A DNA stretch of 64,000 nucleotides. Source: Pestalotiopsis fici W106-1. Its lineage: Eukaryota; Ascomycota; Sordariomycetes; Amphisphaeriales; Sporocadaceae. The stretch is taken from contig NW_006917092.1 in the NCBI RefSeq assembly GCF_000516985.1, positions 636,619 to 700,618 of the forward strand, written 5' to 3'. The position numbers and the translations under genes were made by a program. Below are positions 22,196 through 33,287 of this stretch, in pieces; the stretch's first letter is position 1, and every line of letters starts with the position of its first letter. Below the pieces are notes generated by a model that saw nothing but the letters and a program-made list of their open reading frames with translations, was not told where the DNA came from and searched no databases.

Positions 22196-22780
22196 ACTGG
22201 AGGCAACAAAACTTGATGCAACACGAGTAAACGGCAAAATTTGTCTAGAGTCGTGCTTGCCTTGTTGTTCTAAACAGAATTTAGCTATTTTTCTATAGAA
22301 ACAAACGATGCCCTTGTTGATGCTCATGTTATGACATTATACACTGCATTCAGCTCCACTCCGCTTAGGTTGCGACATCGGAAGTCCGGACAAGGAGATT
22401 CGGACTCTGAATCCGTTATCGACTGGTGATACTGCAGGCGATAGGCGCCTATAGCAGGCTAGTCGGGGCCCAATGACCAACCACCTTGACTGATTTGATA
22501 AGCCACTATCATGCGTCCACAGAATTCGGCGCAGATAGTATCACAGGTGTTTTCAACATGAGGGGCAAGTGAAGGCTAACCTGAAATCACAGTTTTCGGA
22601 AAGTAGGAGTGCACTTACTCTTTTTGGTTTGAGAAGCTGTGCATTTGCTTTGTTCACAGAGATTGATTTCCACTTGGTTGCTTGAGCTGCACTTTATAGT
22701 TCTCCTACCTGCGCCCACTGCTCATAAACTCGAGGGCGAATCAACTACGTCCACTCCACACCCGTGTCTTTCACTTCGAA
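22196..22780. promoter_or_regulatory. Divergent promoter region: FMN oxidase / MBL-fold hydrolase
   Basis: A shared upstream region of two divergent genes. At 22401-22415 is CGGACTCTGAATCCG, again CGG-N9-CCG with the CGGAC left half intact and ATCCG on the right. A CGG-N4-CCG lies just upstream at 22379-22388. These resemble the palindromes at 4174, 17905 and 20449 but are less symmetrical. Confidence 0.45.
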
Positions 22781-24002
22781 ATGGCTTCCAAGCTCAGCAC
22801 CGTCGGCATCCCAAAGGGTGCAAGCGCCAAGGTCTCCATCATCAACAATTCCTTTCTCTGGGATTTCCCCGTGGACAATTACATTCAACCCAAGGTTCCT
22901 GGGTTTGACAAGTTTTATATGCCCACCTATTCATTCTTGATTGAGAATGCTCAGGGTCGCAAAGTTCTTTTCGACTTTGGTCTTCGAAAAGACTGGCATA
23001 ATCTTCCACCCGAGGCTCAACATGAGATCAGTGGTGATGGAATCAAAATTAATGTGGAGAAGGATGTTGTGGACATATTACTCGAAGGTGGCGTGAAGGG
23101 AGACGAGATTGAAGCAGTGGTATTTAGGTAAGAATTTGGAAAGGACCCGGAACCGACAAGAATTTTTCTAATCCTATACCTAGTCATCATCATTGGGACC
23201 ACATTGGAGATATGGCCAGACTTCCATCCAAAACAGACATCATTGTCGGTCCCGGGTTTTCCAGCGCGTTTCTGCCTGGGTACCCGGGTAACCCAGAGTC
23301 TCCCATATTGCAAACCGACTACGAGTGAGTATTCTATTGCTTTCTCATTTCGTCATAGAGAAAGCAAGAACTAAGAGATTCAGAAACCACAAGCTGCGGG
23401 AAATCAACTTCTCTGGCCCCGATGTTGCTGCCACTGTGGCTATAGGCGCGTTCCAGGGATATGACTATTTTGGAGATGGCTCTCTTTACTTGGTGGATGC
23501 ACCGGGTCACAGTATCGGACATATATGTGGCTTGGTACGGACAAGTTCAGGTGAAGGCAACGATACCTTTATCTTGATGGGAGCCGACGCATGCCATCAT
23601 AACGGAGAGTTTCGGCCATCACCATGGCACCCTTTGCCGGATTCGATACTCCCGAACCCATTGACTGGAAGTGCAGTACATCCCTGCCCAGCGGCAAAGT
23701 GGGCAAGCCATTTAGAAAACAAGGGAAGATCAAAAGAAATGGCATTCTTTGACATTCCCGACGCCACAGCTGGAGCAGCGTACACACATGATGTACAGGC
23801 CTCGAGGAAAACCATTTCAAACGTGCAGGACACAGATTCGGGCGACGATATTCTGGTCATTCTTGCCCATGACGACAGTGTCAGGAATATTGTTGACTTC
23901 TTTCCCAAGCCTTTGAATGACTGGAAGTCCAAAGGATGGGGTGTAGTATCTCGGTGGGCTTTCTTGAAGGATCTCGAAAGTGCATGTCACGAGAGCGCAT
24001 AA
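22781..24002 (+). CDS. Metallo-beta-lactamase-fold hydrolase (lactonase-like)
   Basis: Exons 22781-23127, 23184-23324 and 23378-24002 join in phase to 370 residues. Intron 1 splits the codon just before the metal motif SHHHWDHIGD (about residues 117-126), the HxHxDH signature that holds two Zn ions. Further ligands are the His in DAPGHSIGH (about 200), the Asp in GADACHH (about 224) and the His in ILAHDDS near 330. This ligand set fits the AHL-lactonase-like/glyoxalase II-like branch of the superfamily. No signal peptide is present. A plausible job is opening a lactone or hydrolysing an ester in the same pathway as the BVMOs. It shares a promoter region with the FMN oxidase gene. The substrate is unknown. 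Confidence 0.85.
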
Positions 24003-24195
24003 AGTTAATGCAAGACACTTATCATGCCAATCCATGAAGCCAGCTGCGGCATTGAGCTATCTGAAATTGACTGTTTTCGAGTGCGACAAGAGGCCTTCTC
24101 CTGAGGAAGGGATGTGATTCCCGCGCCCGCCCTGCATGGAAACTATTCCGGATCTCCCATGAGGCAACCTACTATCGTGACCATGAAAGTGATGC

Positions 24196-25218
24196 TTACT
24201 TGGAAGTATAGCCCCTAGAAAAATTTCAGCAAACGCCTCGCTATATGGAAAATGAACAAACCCATCTACTATGAGTGTCGACCCACTCATGAAACTACTC
24301 ATGGAGGACGCAAGAAAGATGATACAGTCCACAACCTCCTCGACCTGGCCTATACGTTTCATCGGAGTAGCTAGAATTTCTGCTTCCATGTGGCCAGCTG
24401 CTGTAGCTTCCTTCAATAGGGCAGTGTCGACATAGCCGGGACAAATGGCATTGATGCGGATCCCATGTTGAGCGTACTTGTTGGCTTCCTAGATGGAATC
24501 TATGAGCCCGAATCGCAACTGAGAATACACTTCATACCGTTCGCGTTAGACCAATCACTGCGTGCTTCGACGCTGCATATACCGTGGCCGGCATGCTGGA
24601 CGATATCCCAACAACACCATACATTGATGAGACGTTGACAATGACGCCCCTCCCGTATCGCAGGCCCTTGGATCTGAGTGTAAACGTAAATGGCTGTAAT
24701 ATGATCGGAGATAATTAAGAGAGGTGGCAGTGCTCTTGCTTGGACATTTGTTTAATCTCGGCTCTTTGGCACAGCCATACCCCATTCAAATTGATGTTGA
24801 TTGTAGACTGCCACTCTTGGAACGATATGTCAAACGCCTCTCCTCGCGGGCCACTCACACCAGCATTGTTCACTGCAATGTCAATGCGGCCAAACCTTTT
24901 GACGGTTGCCTCAATGGCAGCATTGACTGAGGGCTCAGAGGAGACGTCTGTTGGTATCGCGAGCACATCGACATTTTCATATTGAGTGCTTAATTCAGCC
25001 ACCCATGCTTCTAATGCGGTCCGATCAACATCACTTATGGCTATGTTTTTCACTCCGCTGGCAATGAATCCAAATATAGTACCCTTCCCAATGCCTGTGA
25101 TTGTCAGTGGATTAGCAAGACTCCCTAGTATTTGTATAATGTTCTGGGGGCCCTTACCCGATGCTCCACCGGTCACAAAAACCACACCACCAACAAGTGA
25201 GCTGGTTGACTTGCTCAT
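24196..25218 (-). CDS. Short-chain dehydrogenase/reductase (SDR 1)
   Basis: Exons 25218-25158, 25094-24746, 24673-24538, 24488-24262 and 24214-24196 join in phase to 263 residues. It is a classical SDR. The NAD(P) motif GGASGIGKG is split by intron 1, NNAG lies near 95, and the catalytic Ser and YxxxK are in the VSSMYG and YAASK segments. The C terminus VDGGYTSK comes from a 19-nt last exon. The second intron lacks a good GT donor: either GTCCAA at 24745 or a GC donor (GCAAGA) four bases later fits the phase. It likely oxidises a secondary alcohol or reduces a ketone. It is divergent from BVMO 1, about 480 bp away, which suggests co-regulation and alcohol-to-ketone supply for oxygen insertion. 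Confidence 0.84.
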
Positions 25219-25698
25219 GATGATGTTTCAAGTCTTCAGTTCTTTAAAAAGCCAAACGTCCTTCAAGTCGGTGACCTTTCGAATGTTGGCTACTGATTAA
25301 TTTGCATTGGAAATCAATTATTATGCAAATTTCTTAGCGGGCCTTGACTGGGATTCATTCCGCAGAGAGTAGGTCTGGACACGATTTGGAGTGGGGTGTT
25401 CCCAATGACCCGGATCCAGCGGACTTTGGAGTTTGATTTTCCGCGCCACCCAAAATGACAGTTTTCCGGTCTTGACAATGTTCGGTAATCTTATGCCGTT
25501 TGGGCTTTGGGTCGCTTATGGCTCTTTCACTGCCCAGATTGAGACAAGATGCGAATAGCCAGTGTTCACTCATATTAAGGAGGCCGATAAGAACTCGGAA
25601 GAGCTGGGGAGACATCTATCTAGGATCTTCTCAGAGTCGTTCAATGATCAGTACCTTATTTCCCAATCCTGGAAACATTGCAACAATAATCTATCAAT
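25219..25698. promoter_or_regulatory. Divergent promoter region: SDR 1 / BVMO 1
   Basis: The shared upstream region of SDR 1 and BVMO 1. It holds a perfect 9-bp inverted repeat, AATTTGCAT at 25299-25307 and ATGCAAATT at 25323-25331, with a 15-bp AT-rich spacer. Several CGG triplets lie at about 25405-25490 without the N9 spacing. Confidence 0.45.
25299..25331. repeat. 9-bp inverted repeat with 15-bp spacer
   Basis: Arms AATTTGCAT and ATGCAAATT are perfect reverse complements. The position, about 80-110 bp upstream of SDR 1 in a divergent promoter, makes a dimer-binding site or small cruciform possible. No binder can be named. Confidence 0.4.
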
Positions 25699-27646
25699 AT
25701 GGCAGACGTCAATATTGCACAAAATCTTGAAGGGTTGAAGCCCACAATTGATGAAGTGAAGAGACAGGCCAGCGACTTAAATGGATCTCTTGGGTTCGAC
25801 CCAGAGGTTCTAAGCAAAACGTATACGGCGGAGAAGAATGCACGACTAGAGTCAGGTAATACCTCGACATATCGACACGTCATAAAGTCCGGATTGGGCC
25901 ACTTCTTAGACGACCCTTGGAGTGCATCGCACATTGTTCGCGAACCTGTGCAAGCCCATCATGAGGTCATCATTGTTGGCGGAGGATTCGGGGGCCTGCT
26001 CATGGCAGTCAGACTCCTACAGGCCGGCATCAATGACATCTTGATCATTGAAAAGGGCAGTGATTTTGGTGGCACCTGGTGATTTTATCTCAAGCACCCT
26101 ATTCCGTCTAATCTTCTAACACAATAAAAGGTACTGGAATCGATATCCCGGCGCGCAATGCGATATAGAGTCCTACATCTATATGCCTCTCCAAGAAGAG
26201 CTGGGGTACGTGGCAAAGGAAAAGTACGCTCGTGGACCTGAGCTGTTTCAGCATGCCCAAAATATTGCCAAGAAGTACAAATTGTACGAAAATGTGCTTT
26301 TCCAGACAGAGGTGAAAAGTTTCAGATGGGGCGAGGAAGCATCTATCTGGACTGTTGAGACTCAGCGCGGAGACAATTTGCAAGCTCAGTGGGTCATCCC
26401 AGCGGCTGGTCCCTTACACACGCCCAAATTTCCCGGGGTTCCTGGCATCGAGGACTTTGAGGGTGTTAGTTTTCACACCTGCCGTTGGGACTACAATTAC
26501 ACCAAAGGGAATCACTATGGCAATCTGATAGGCCTTTCAGACAAGAGGGTTGCTATTATTGGAACAGGAGCGTCTGCAGTTCAAGTAGTGCCACGGGTCG
26601 GGGAATGGGCCAAGCAGTTGTACGTGTTTCAGAGGACGCCGTCATCTGTTGATATCCGTGACAATCGACCGACGGACCCAGACTGGGCCCGTTCACTTAA
26701 GCCAGGCTGGCAGCAAGCACGGATGGACAACTTCAACTCCATTGTCAGCGGTACGCCCACTGACGAGGACATGGTCAATGACAAGTGGACAGAGATCCTC
26801 CGCGCCGTGGCCGGTGGGTTTGGGGCTGGTGGCGACGACACGTTGAGTCCCGAGGAGCTGGCGGCGAAAATGCAGCTCGCAGATTTCAGACAGATGGAGA
26901 CCATTCGAGCACGTGTTCAAGACTTGGTCAAAGATCCAAAAACGGCAGAGGCCTTGAAGCCATGGTACAATCAGTTTTGTAAGCGGCCTTGTTTCCACGA
27001 CGAGTATCTCCAGACCTTTAACCGTCCAAACGTCACGCTGGTCAATACGCATGGGCGAGGCGTGGAAGCAGTCACCAAGAAGGGGATCATTGCCAACGGC
27101 AAGGAGATTGAACTAGACTGTATCATCTACGCAACCGGATTTGAATGGCAACAAGAGTGGTCCCACCAGACTGGGACGCAAATCTACGGCCGGAAAGGCT
27201 TGACCATAACGGAAAAGTGGGCAGATGGGGTATCAACGTTCCACGGCTGGGGCGTCAACGGATTCCCGAACCTTCTCATGGTCTCGATTGCCCAATCTGG
27301 TTCGACTCCCAACTATGTACACAGCGCCAATTTTATGAGTCAGCACTTTGCGTACATCGTCAAGAGTTGCAAAGATCGTGGCATCAGGACTATAGAGCCG
27401 ACTGCAGAAGCAGAAGCTGAATGGGTGCTAGAGATTCTCAAAGTTGGTGCGCCCAGAGCCCAGTTCCTAAAAGAGTGCACGCCGGGCTACTACAATGAAG
27501 AAGGAAAAATGTCAGAGAAGGTGACACGCGCGAATCCGTATGGTGGCGGTGGAGTTCAATACCTCAGTATCCTGACTGAATGGAGGAATGAAGACAAGCT
27601 GGCCGGGCTTCAGAAAACCCCGGTCGAGGTTTTGCCTTCCTATTAG
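25699..27646 (+). CDS. Baeyer-Villiger-type flavin monooxygenase (BVMO 1)
   Basis: Two exons, 25699-26078 and 26131-27646, join in phase to 631 residues. The FAD Rossmann motif GGGFGG is near residue 95. It is followed by the GGTWYWNRYPG segment that the intron splits inside Trp. The BVMO fingerprint FxGxxxHTxxWD is at about 255-266. The NADPH Rossmann motif GTGASA lies near 290, and an ATGFEW segment is near 476. An N-terminal extension of about 85 residues precedes the FAD domain, as in steroid- and phenylacetone-type fungal BVMOs. It should insert oxygen beside a ketone carbonyl to give an ester or lactone with NADPH and O2. It is divergent from SDR 1 and followed by SDR 2 on the same strand. 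Confidence 0.88.
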
Positions 27647-28083
27647 ACCCAGGACCATAATACAACTGCAGTTCAAGGCAAGATAGACATCGATCCATTG
27701 TGTACACGAGTGCAATTTTTTTCCCCTTCTCCGTATAATGAGTGTCTACCCAAGCTAGGCCCAACGGACTGCACGGAAAATAAGCAGTATACGAGCCCTC
27801 AGCCTAGAAAACACCCTTTAAGTCTCAGTTCTGGCATGATCCGGATATCCCATCGCGGCCCAAGCACATAGTATCGGAATTGTGCTATTCCCCGATGTCC
27901 CCAATCTCGGATGCCCGGGTAAAGTGAGCTTCAGCAGCCATGTAGTAGAGCGTCAATTCATCTCCTCAGGTTTGTAATATTTCTAAAACCGAATTCCAAT
28001 TTGAAACTCTCGAATTACTCGGAAATGGTTCGAACATTGCATCTCAGTAGGGGTATCATCTGCTCTTCTTGCACATATTGACT
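27647..28083. other. Intergenic region between BVMO 1 and SDR 2
   Basis: No gene. It contains the promoter of SDR 2. An imperfect TCGGAAT/ATTCCCCGA inverted pair lies near 27875-27896 and a CGG-N4-CCG arrangement near 27908-27917; both are weak. Confidence 0.45.
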
Positions 28084-29029
28084 ATGCTTTTCCCAGGAGT
28101 GGCATTAGTGACGGGAGCTGGTTCAGGTATTGTTGGGAACTATTGACTATCATTTGTGTGCTGGCAATACTAAAGGCGACCAGGTATCGGACGTCAGACA
28201 GCTCTCTTACTTGCACAAGAGGGGTGCTCGAGAATAGCAATTGCCGACATCAACGAGGTCGGCGTCGCTGAGACGAGAGATGCGATTGAGAACTTGACTC
28301 GAAATGTAGACATTCTCGTCATTCATCTCGGTATGCTAGACATGTCCCTCTTGTGGAAATCCCAGCACTGACTTGAGCCAGATGTTGCCTCAGAGGATTC
28401 GATCAAGTCCATGATTGATACTACGGTCGGAAAATTCAGTCGAATCGACTATGCCTGCAATGTCGCAGGACTTTGCATCTCTGGCGAGACAGTAGCAACT
28501 TCCAGCGAGTCCTGGGACAAGCTTTTCCAGGTGAATGCTCGCGGTACATGGCTCTGCCAAAAGTATGAGATTCTCCATATGCAGAAGCAAGATCCCCTGG
28601 AGTCGCCAGACAGCAAACACAAGAGTCGCGGTTCCATTCTAAATGTGTCGTCCATGGCTGGACGACAGGGACAAGCCAATCTTGTCGCCTATGGGGCGGC
28701 CAAGCATGCGGTAGTTGGCTTCACGAAGGCCGACGGAATGCGCTACGGTTCAGTTGGCATCCGTATCAATGCCGTCTGTCCAGGAGCCATCAAGACTCCC
28801 ATGTTGACCATTTTTGCGAATGAGAGAGTCGGCGGTCATCTAGACAATTTGGCGTTGCAGAGACTCGGGGACCCGGAAGAGATTGCGGAATGTGTCGTCT
28901 GGCTGTCTTCACGTCGCGCAAGCTATGTCACTGCAACAACACTTTCGCCACACGGAGGTAAGAAACCCCCATTTCCCTATGCATTCTATGGTATTGATAG
29001 AGCTCTTATCAGGTATGATGGATGGATGA
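28084..29029 (+). CDS. Short-chain dehydrogenase/reductase (SDR 2)
   Basis: Four exons, 28084-28126, 28184-28330, 28382-28957 and 29013-29029, join in phase to 260 residues. A very short first exon encodes the start of the NAD(P) motif, completed after the intron as GAGSGIGR. NVAG replaces the usual NNAG near 90. The catalytic Ser is in VSSMAG and the YxxxK is YGAAK near 163. A PG motif follows in VCPGAIKTP. The last 17-nt exon gives a HGGMM tail. It is a classical SDR of the type common in fungal secondary metabolism. It runs in the same direction as BVMO 1, about 440 bp downstream, so it may handle the hydroxyacid product or a parallel alcohol substrate. Asn-to-Val in NNAG is tolerated in some SDRs. 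Confidence 0.83.
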
Positions 29030-29358
29030 CTCAACGTTGGTTGCGAATACTCACAGCACTAGCTGGGCTATATGGCAGGACGCCTGTTGGTCAGTACACG
29101 GTACGCACAGAAACGATGGAAGAATGGTTATAAAATGAAAGAGCGAATATATTTGAGCTGAAGAGGCACAAGATTGGAGTGCTGGTGGTGCGGTGATCTC
29201 TCACTCCAGTATGGCAGATATAGCTAAGGAAAGTGGGTGTAGACGTCAAAAGGGCGGAAAAGCCGATGTGGCTTTGACGGTCGTCGTACTAGCACGTGAT
29301 AGCAGCAGCCGTACCCCTGCCCACTGCCTCTTGCAATGGCTTTCCAAGCTACCTACTC

Positions 29359-31648
29359 CTACGACCTGATGATATCGATAGCCTTGTTGAAGTCGCCGAT
29401 CTTTCTTGTGAGCCTTGTTCGGTACGACTTGGCCGATTTAGTCTCGCCGACAATCCGCTCAAGCTCTTCGGGACTAAGGTTAATTACCCAATCCTGATTG
29501 AAAACGTTGAGAGGGTTCGAAGGGCCATGGAGCAGGTGAAACCCAACCGCCAGCTGGAAAATATTGTCAATGAATCGATCGAGCGCCAGCTGATAGTAAG
29601 CCTGAAGGATGTCATGAATCTTTTCCTGCAACTGCTCCATGTTGCGCTTCTCCTGGGCGACTTTGGGGATGTCGTCCAGGTTAACCATATATTGCACCTC
29701 GCCATACTGGGCCTGATCTTTCCTAGCTGTGGGCTTCAGAAGCTCAGCAATCCGATTCCCGCGAGCTTTCGACAGAGCCTTGGCAAATTGTGGATTTAGA
29801 GTATACGGCTTCTTGCGGCGTTCCACCTCTATCAGTAGGTCGGCCTGTTCGATGGCCGCCTTGTACCTCTCTACGAGACTCCCGACAATTGCGGCCCATA
29901 GTTTGCCCCGCCCTTGAGGATCCGGCCAGACGGAACGGAGAGCGGTGCCGATGAATCGATGAAGAGCGATAATGCATCTTCTCATGTAGGTCCAGGTCAT
30001 TTGACCCCATTTGCGCGACTGCTCTGCAAACGCCACAGAAACAAAATTTGGATTGAAGGTCCCAAGGTCCAGGCCCCGTGAGCGCAGGTAGACATCTTCG
30101 ATCCACTCTGTGATGTCCTGGGGTGCAATAGGCTGCAGCGGCGGCGGTATCATAATGTCGCCAAGTTCATGAGGCTCCTCGTCTCTGAGGTCATCAAGAC
30201 TGGCTCTTTGGAGGAGCAATCGCACTTTTTGTACCATGGCTTCATCGTCTTCACTGTCTGAATTACTAAAGTCGTTGCTTGGGGTAGACGGTTCCGACAC
30301 CCCGACGAGAGCGAACGGGCGGGAATGAGCTTTCTTTTGAAAGTCAGCACTGAAGACTTCCGTTATATTGGCAATGCGAGTGATCAGACGTAGCTCGTCT
30401 TCATCAAATGCTGCATCGGCGTTGTAGTCCGCAGACAAGGCCGCTCTAACGCGATCCTGGAATGCTCCAGCAATCAGATTCAGAAAGCTGCGCTGCTCTC
30501 GCTCATCCTGACGCGGCGGCCCAAGGCTGTTGAGCTCCTTGTTGCATTCCTTGATCTGTTCATTGATTTCTCGCCCCAGCTGAGGAAAAAACTGGCGGGT
30601 AATGTCGAGCAGCAGAGTCGAGAGTTGGGCCTTAAGTGCAGTAATTCCCAGTCGATGATGAGGGAGAGTTTTCCACGGCTGCATCTCAAAAAACTGATCA
30701 AGTTGTGACTGTTTCAAGGCATTGCCGTCCGCCCCACGATTGCGAACGAGGAAGTAGCCAAGATTTAGAGGCCTCCTGTTGCCCCGAACGAGGTCGCAGA
30801 CGGCATCTTGTGCACCAGATTCGAGAACCAGGTCGGGCTTCGTGAGAACACCAATTGTCCGCTCCCCATTCTTGTCGTACTCTTCTGCAAGTTCCAAGAT
30901 CTCTTGTGTGGCGATATCAACATTGCTCGGCAAGACCGCGAGGATGATCGTACGACTCTCTTTGATGTAGCTTTTGACTAGATCCCTCACCATGGTCATA
31001 TCGTCTTTGGTGGTACCTTGAGTGGTAGTGCGAAAAATGCCAGGTACGTCAATAATGGTTAGGTAGTCCTCACGGGGTCCATGAATCTCGATCTTGAGTA
31101 CGTCCTCGCTGAAAACCGTGCCATTCTCGGACTTGAGATCAGCCCTCAAACCCATTCGTTCATTTGCCTATTTCATCTTGAGCTTTGAAATTTGACGGAC
31201 GATAATCGAGATCAACTGACCTTCTTCAAAATTTCCAAGAATTGATCTTTCAACTCCAAGGAAGACTTGAGCTTCATACTGAATCCACTAACATGCTTTT
31301 TGTGCTCCTCGGATGAGTGAGGGCCGGGGATGATGCGTACTTCAACGTGTTCGTTACCATTGGTACGTCGAGATGTGATCTGAGTAGCATGCCGGGTGCA
31401 AAGTTGTTGATCCTTCGGGAATGGAACCCCACTCAGGCTTTCTAGCAATGAAGACTTGCCAGAGCTCTGATCGCCGACTACGACCAGCTGTGTGAAAGGT
31501 GAGTCTGTGGCCGACCCTGCTCAATATTGGTCTGGGCACATACCTGAGGAAGGGGCACATGTTGGCCAATATTCAAATCACGGAGCCTGTCAACCTTCTC
31601 AAGTAGAGCCGGATCTGACAACAGATTAGTATCCTGAACCATGGTCAT
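29359..31648 (-). CDS. Dynamin-family GTPase (fungal Mx-like)
   Basis: Exons 31648-31544, 31487-31221 and 31167-29359 join in phase to about 726 residues. The P-loop GDQSSGKSSLL starts exon 2. The DVPG G3 motif and the TKPD G4 motif follow in exon 3. Then come a dynamin middle/stalk region and a C-terminal region that ends in a GED-like helix (SPEELERI segment). There is no PH or proline-rich domain, so it belongs with the many short Mx/dynamin-like proteins of filamentous fungi. Such proteins self-assemble and act on membranes. There is no clear link to the metabolic genes on either side; it may mark a break between two gene blocks. ATG codons at 31648 and 31642 are both possible starts. Confidence 0.84.
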
Positions 31649-32663
31649 CTCGAGGTTTGTGATGCAGTTTATGAAATAAAATTGGATAGTTGTTTTCTTG
31701 GGAAATGTTGCGATGATGACTAGAATGATGATTGTGTATTCTCCTCAATTTTCAGGATCTACCCATCTCTTTTATAGATGTGAGGGCAACTACACGCACA
31801 CTTCGGATTCCAAATTATCAATGCTTCATTTTCTTCCACTTCCTGATCTTTTCTCTCGGGTTTCCAATTCTGATCCTCACCAACGTGTATTGTAGTTAAA
31901 GGTACAAATCCGCTTAATTTACACAAAATCGGTATCTTGTCACATGCCTGTCCATAAAACAAAATTTATCATGATTTGCGGTCAGGGGTCGAAAGTTTAA
32001 ACCGGCAACGCAGATTGGTTCAAAGTGAGGAATGACAGATTTAAGCGCGAACCAGATAAGAAAAGCATGAGCCGCGGTTGCAATGACATCGCATCCTCCC
32101 ACGGGCGGCCCGTATCGGGCTGCATGATAAATCACGCTGCTTGATGTTTGGTTGATTTTGAGGCGTGCATGTCCATTATGTTCCCGCCCTCCTCCCGATT
32201 GGCCATTTTTGAGGCTGCGACTGCATGGGATTGAGCTTATTGCAGGTCGCTACCGTGGCTTCTGGCCTGTTGAGGCTAGCATTGCCTTGTCAAACCTGCA
32301 AGCGGGGTCATTCGGCACATCACTATCTTATTCAACCACACGCTGAGTCGGCCCAGATAGAGTGTAGAGAGACACGGAAGAAACCATATTCTCCGGTTAA
32401 CAGCCCTCAGTAAGTATCGTGTTGCGACTATACGGTCGGGCCATAACGTTAAGGTAAAGTTTCCTTACTTCACGCGGATATATATTGTACATAACTTCTC
32501 GAGATCCTTTCGCCTCGTCTCCCTCTCCAATCATACCATAGTCATACTTTTATGAAAATACTTCTGCATTTCAAACCTTCTGGAACCCATATCGCCCAGC
32601 CCTTCTTATAAACTGAGGTTGGGCCTCCTGTGCCCTAAACAGGAGGCCCGCAGTGCTTAACTC
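31649..32663. other. Intergenic region between the dynamin and C2H2 genes
   Basis: No gene supported. A TATA-like ATATATATT lies near 32479. A strong GTAAGT donor-like site at 32410 follows an ORF starting at 32225, which could be an upstream exon of the C2H2 gene. A perfect hairpin lies at 32621-32649. Confidence 0.45.
32621..32649 (+). repeat. Perfect 11-bp hairpin in the C2H2 gene leader
   Basis: Arms GGGCCTCCTGT and ACAGGAGGCCC are exact reverse complements around a 7-nt loop (GCCCTAA). The stem is GC-rich and would be very stable in RNA. It lies just upstream of the open frame of the C2H2 protein and downstream of a TATA-like element, so it probably sits in the 5' untranslated leader or an intron. 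Confidence 0.6.
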
Positions 32664-33287
32664 GTGTCGAGCAACGAACAGCAGCATGTTTGTCTCAGTC
32701 AACAAGTCTCATCCTGCTTAGGCAGCCACGGTCCTTCAACACACTCATCATCACAGGATTTCGGGTATTTTGGCTCTAGCGGATGTGTGGATGGCGACGT
32801 GCACAAGCATTGCAGTGAGCACGAATGTCACCCGGCACCCGCCGGCCCCCCGTTTTTCTCGGATAATGACAACGTTGATACTGTCTTGCTAGGATTTGGA
32901 TCTTGCTTTCGTACTCACCAAGACAATTCCGAGGATTTCAACGATTTCAACGCCCATTGGATTCCCCACTCTCCTATCCCAGATGGTTCACATCCCTGGG
33001 ATGAAAACCCACTGCGGTCTCCCAGTGCAACCTTTGCGGATACTCCAGCAGTGGTTCAAAGCGACAACACCTCTCACCTGCGCTGCGACTTGTGCATGGA
33101 GAATTTCTCCGGTCGCAATAACCTGAATCGCCACCTCGAAACTAAACATAAACTCGGCAAAGAATACTGGGTTTGCACGGTCAGGGACTGCACCAGGTAC
33201 GATAAACCATGGTTCAGAAAGGATAATTTTCGCCGACACTGTCGAAGTCGACATCCGACAGTGGGCTTTGCACAGTTTGGCCTGTGA
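32664..33287 (+). CDS. C2H2 zinc-finger protein (start unresolved)
   Basis: The open frame of about 207 codons runs from an in-frame stop at 32658 to 33287. The C-terminal 65 residues hold two C2H2 fingers, C-x2-C-x12-H-x4-H (LRCDLCMENF segment) and C-x4-C-x13-H-x4-H ending in CRSRH. The first 130 residues are rich in Ser, His, Asp and Pro, as in fungal C2H2 regulators. The frame has no ATG before the one inside the first finger, which would destroy that finger. The true start must therefore lie in an upstream exon spliced to an AG near 32671 or 32680, be a non-AUG codon such as the GTG at 32664, or be lost. A transcription-factor or RNA-binding role is inferred from the fingers only. Confidence 0.55.
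   Translation: MSSNEQQHVCLSQQVSSCLGSHGPSTHSSSQDFGYFGSSGCVDGDVHKHCSEHECHPAPAGPPFFSDNDNVDTVLLGFGSCFRTHQDNSEDFNDFNAHWIPHSPIPDGSHPWDENPLRSPSATFADTPAVVQSDNTSHLRCDLCMENFSGRNNLNRHLETKHKLGKEYWVCTVRDCTRYDKPWFRKDNFRRHCRSRHPTVGFAQFGL

Noticed and set aside
24196..24261. Apparent run-on C terminus of SDR 1 to 24057
   Set aside because: A 47-nt intron (24215-24261) gives the typical VDGGYTSK end, so the longer tail is an artefact of the open frame.
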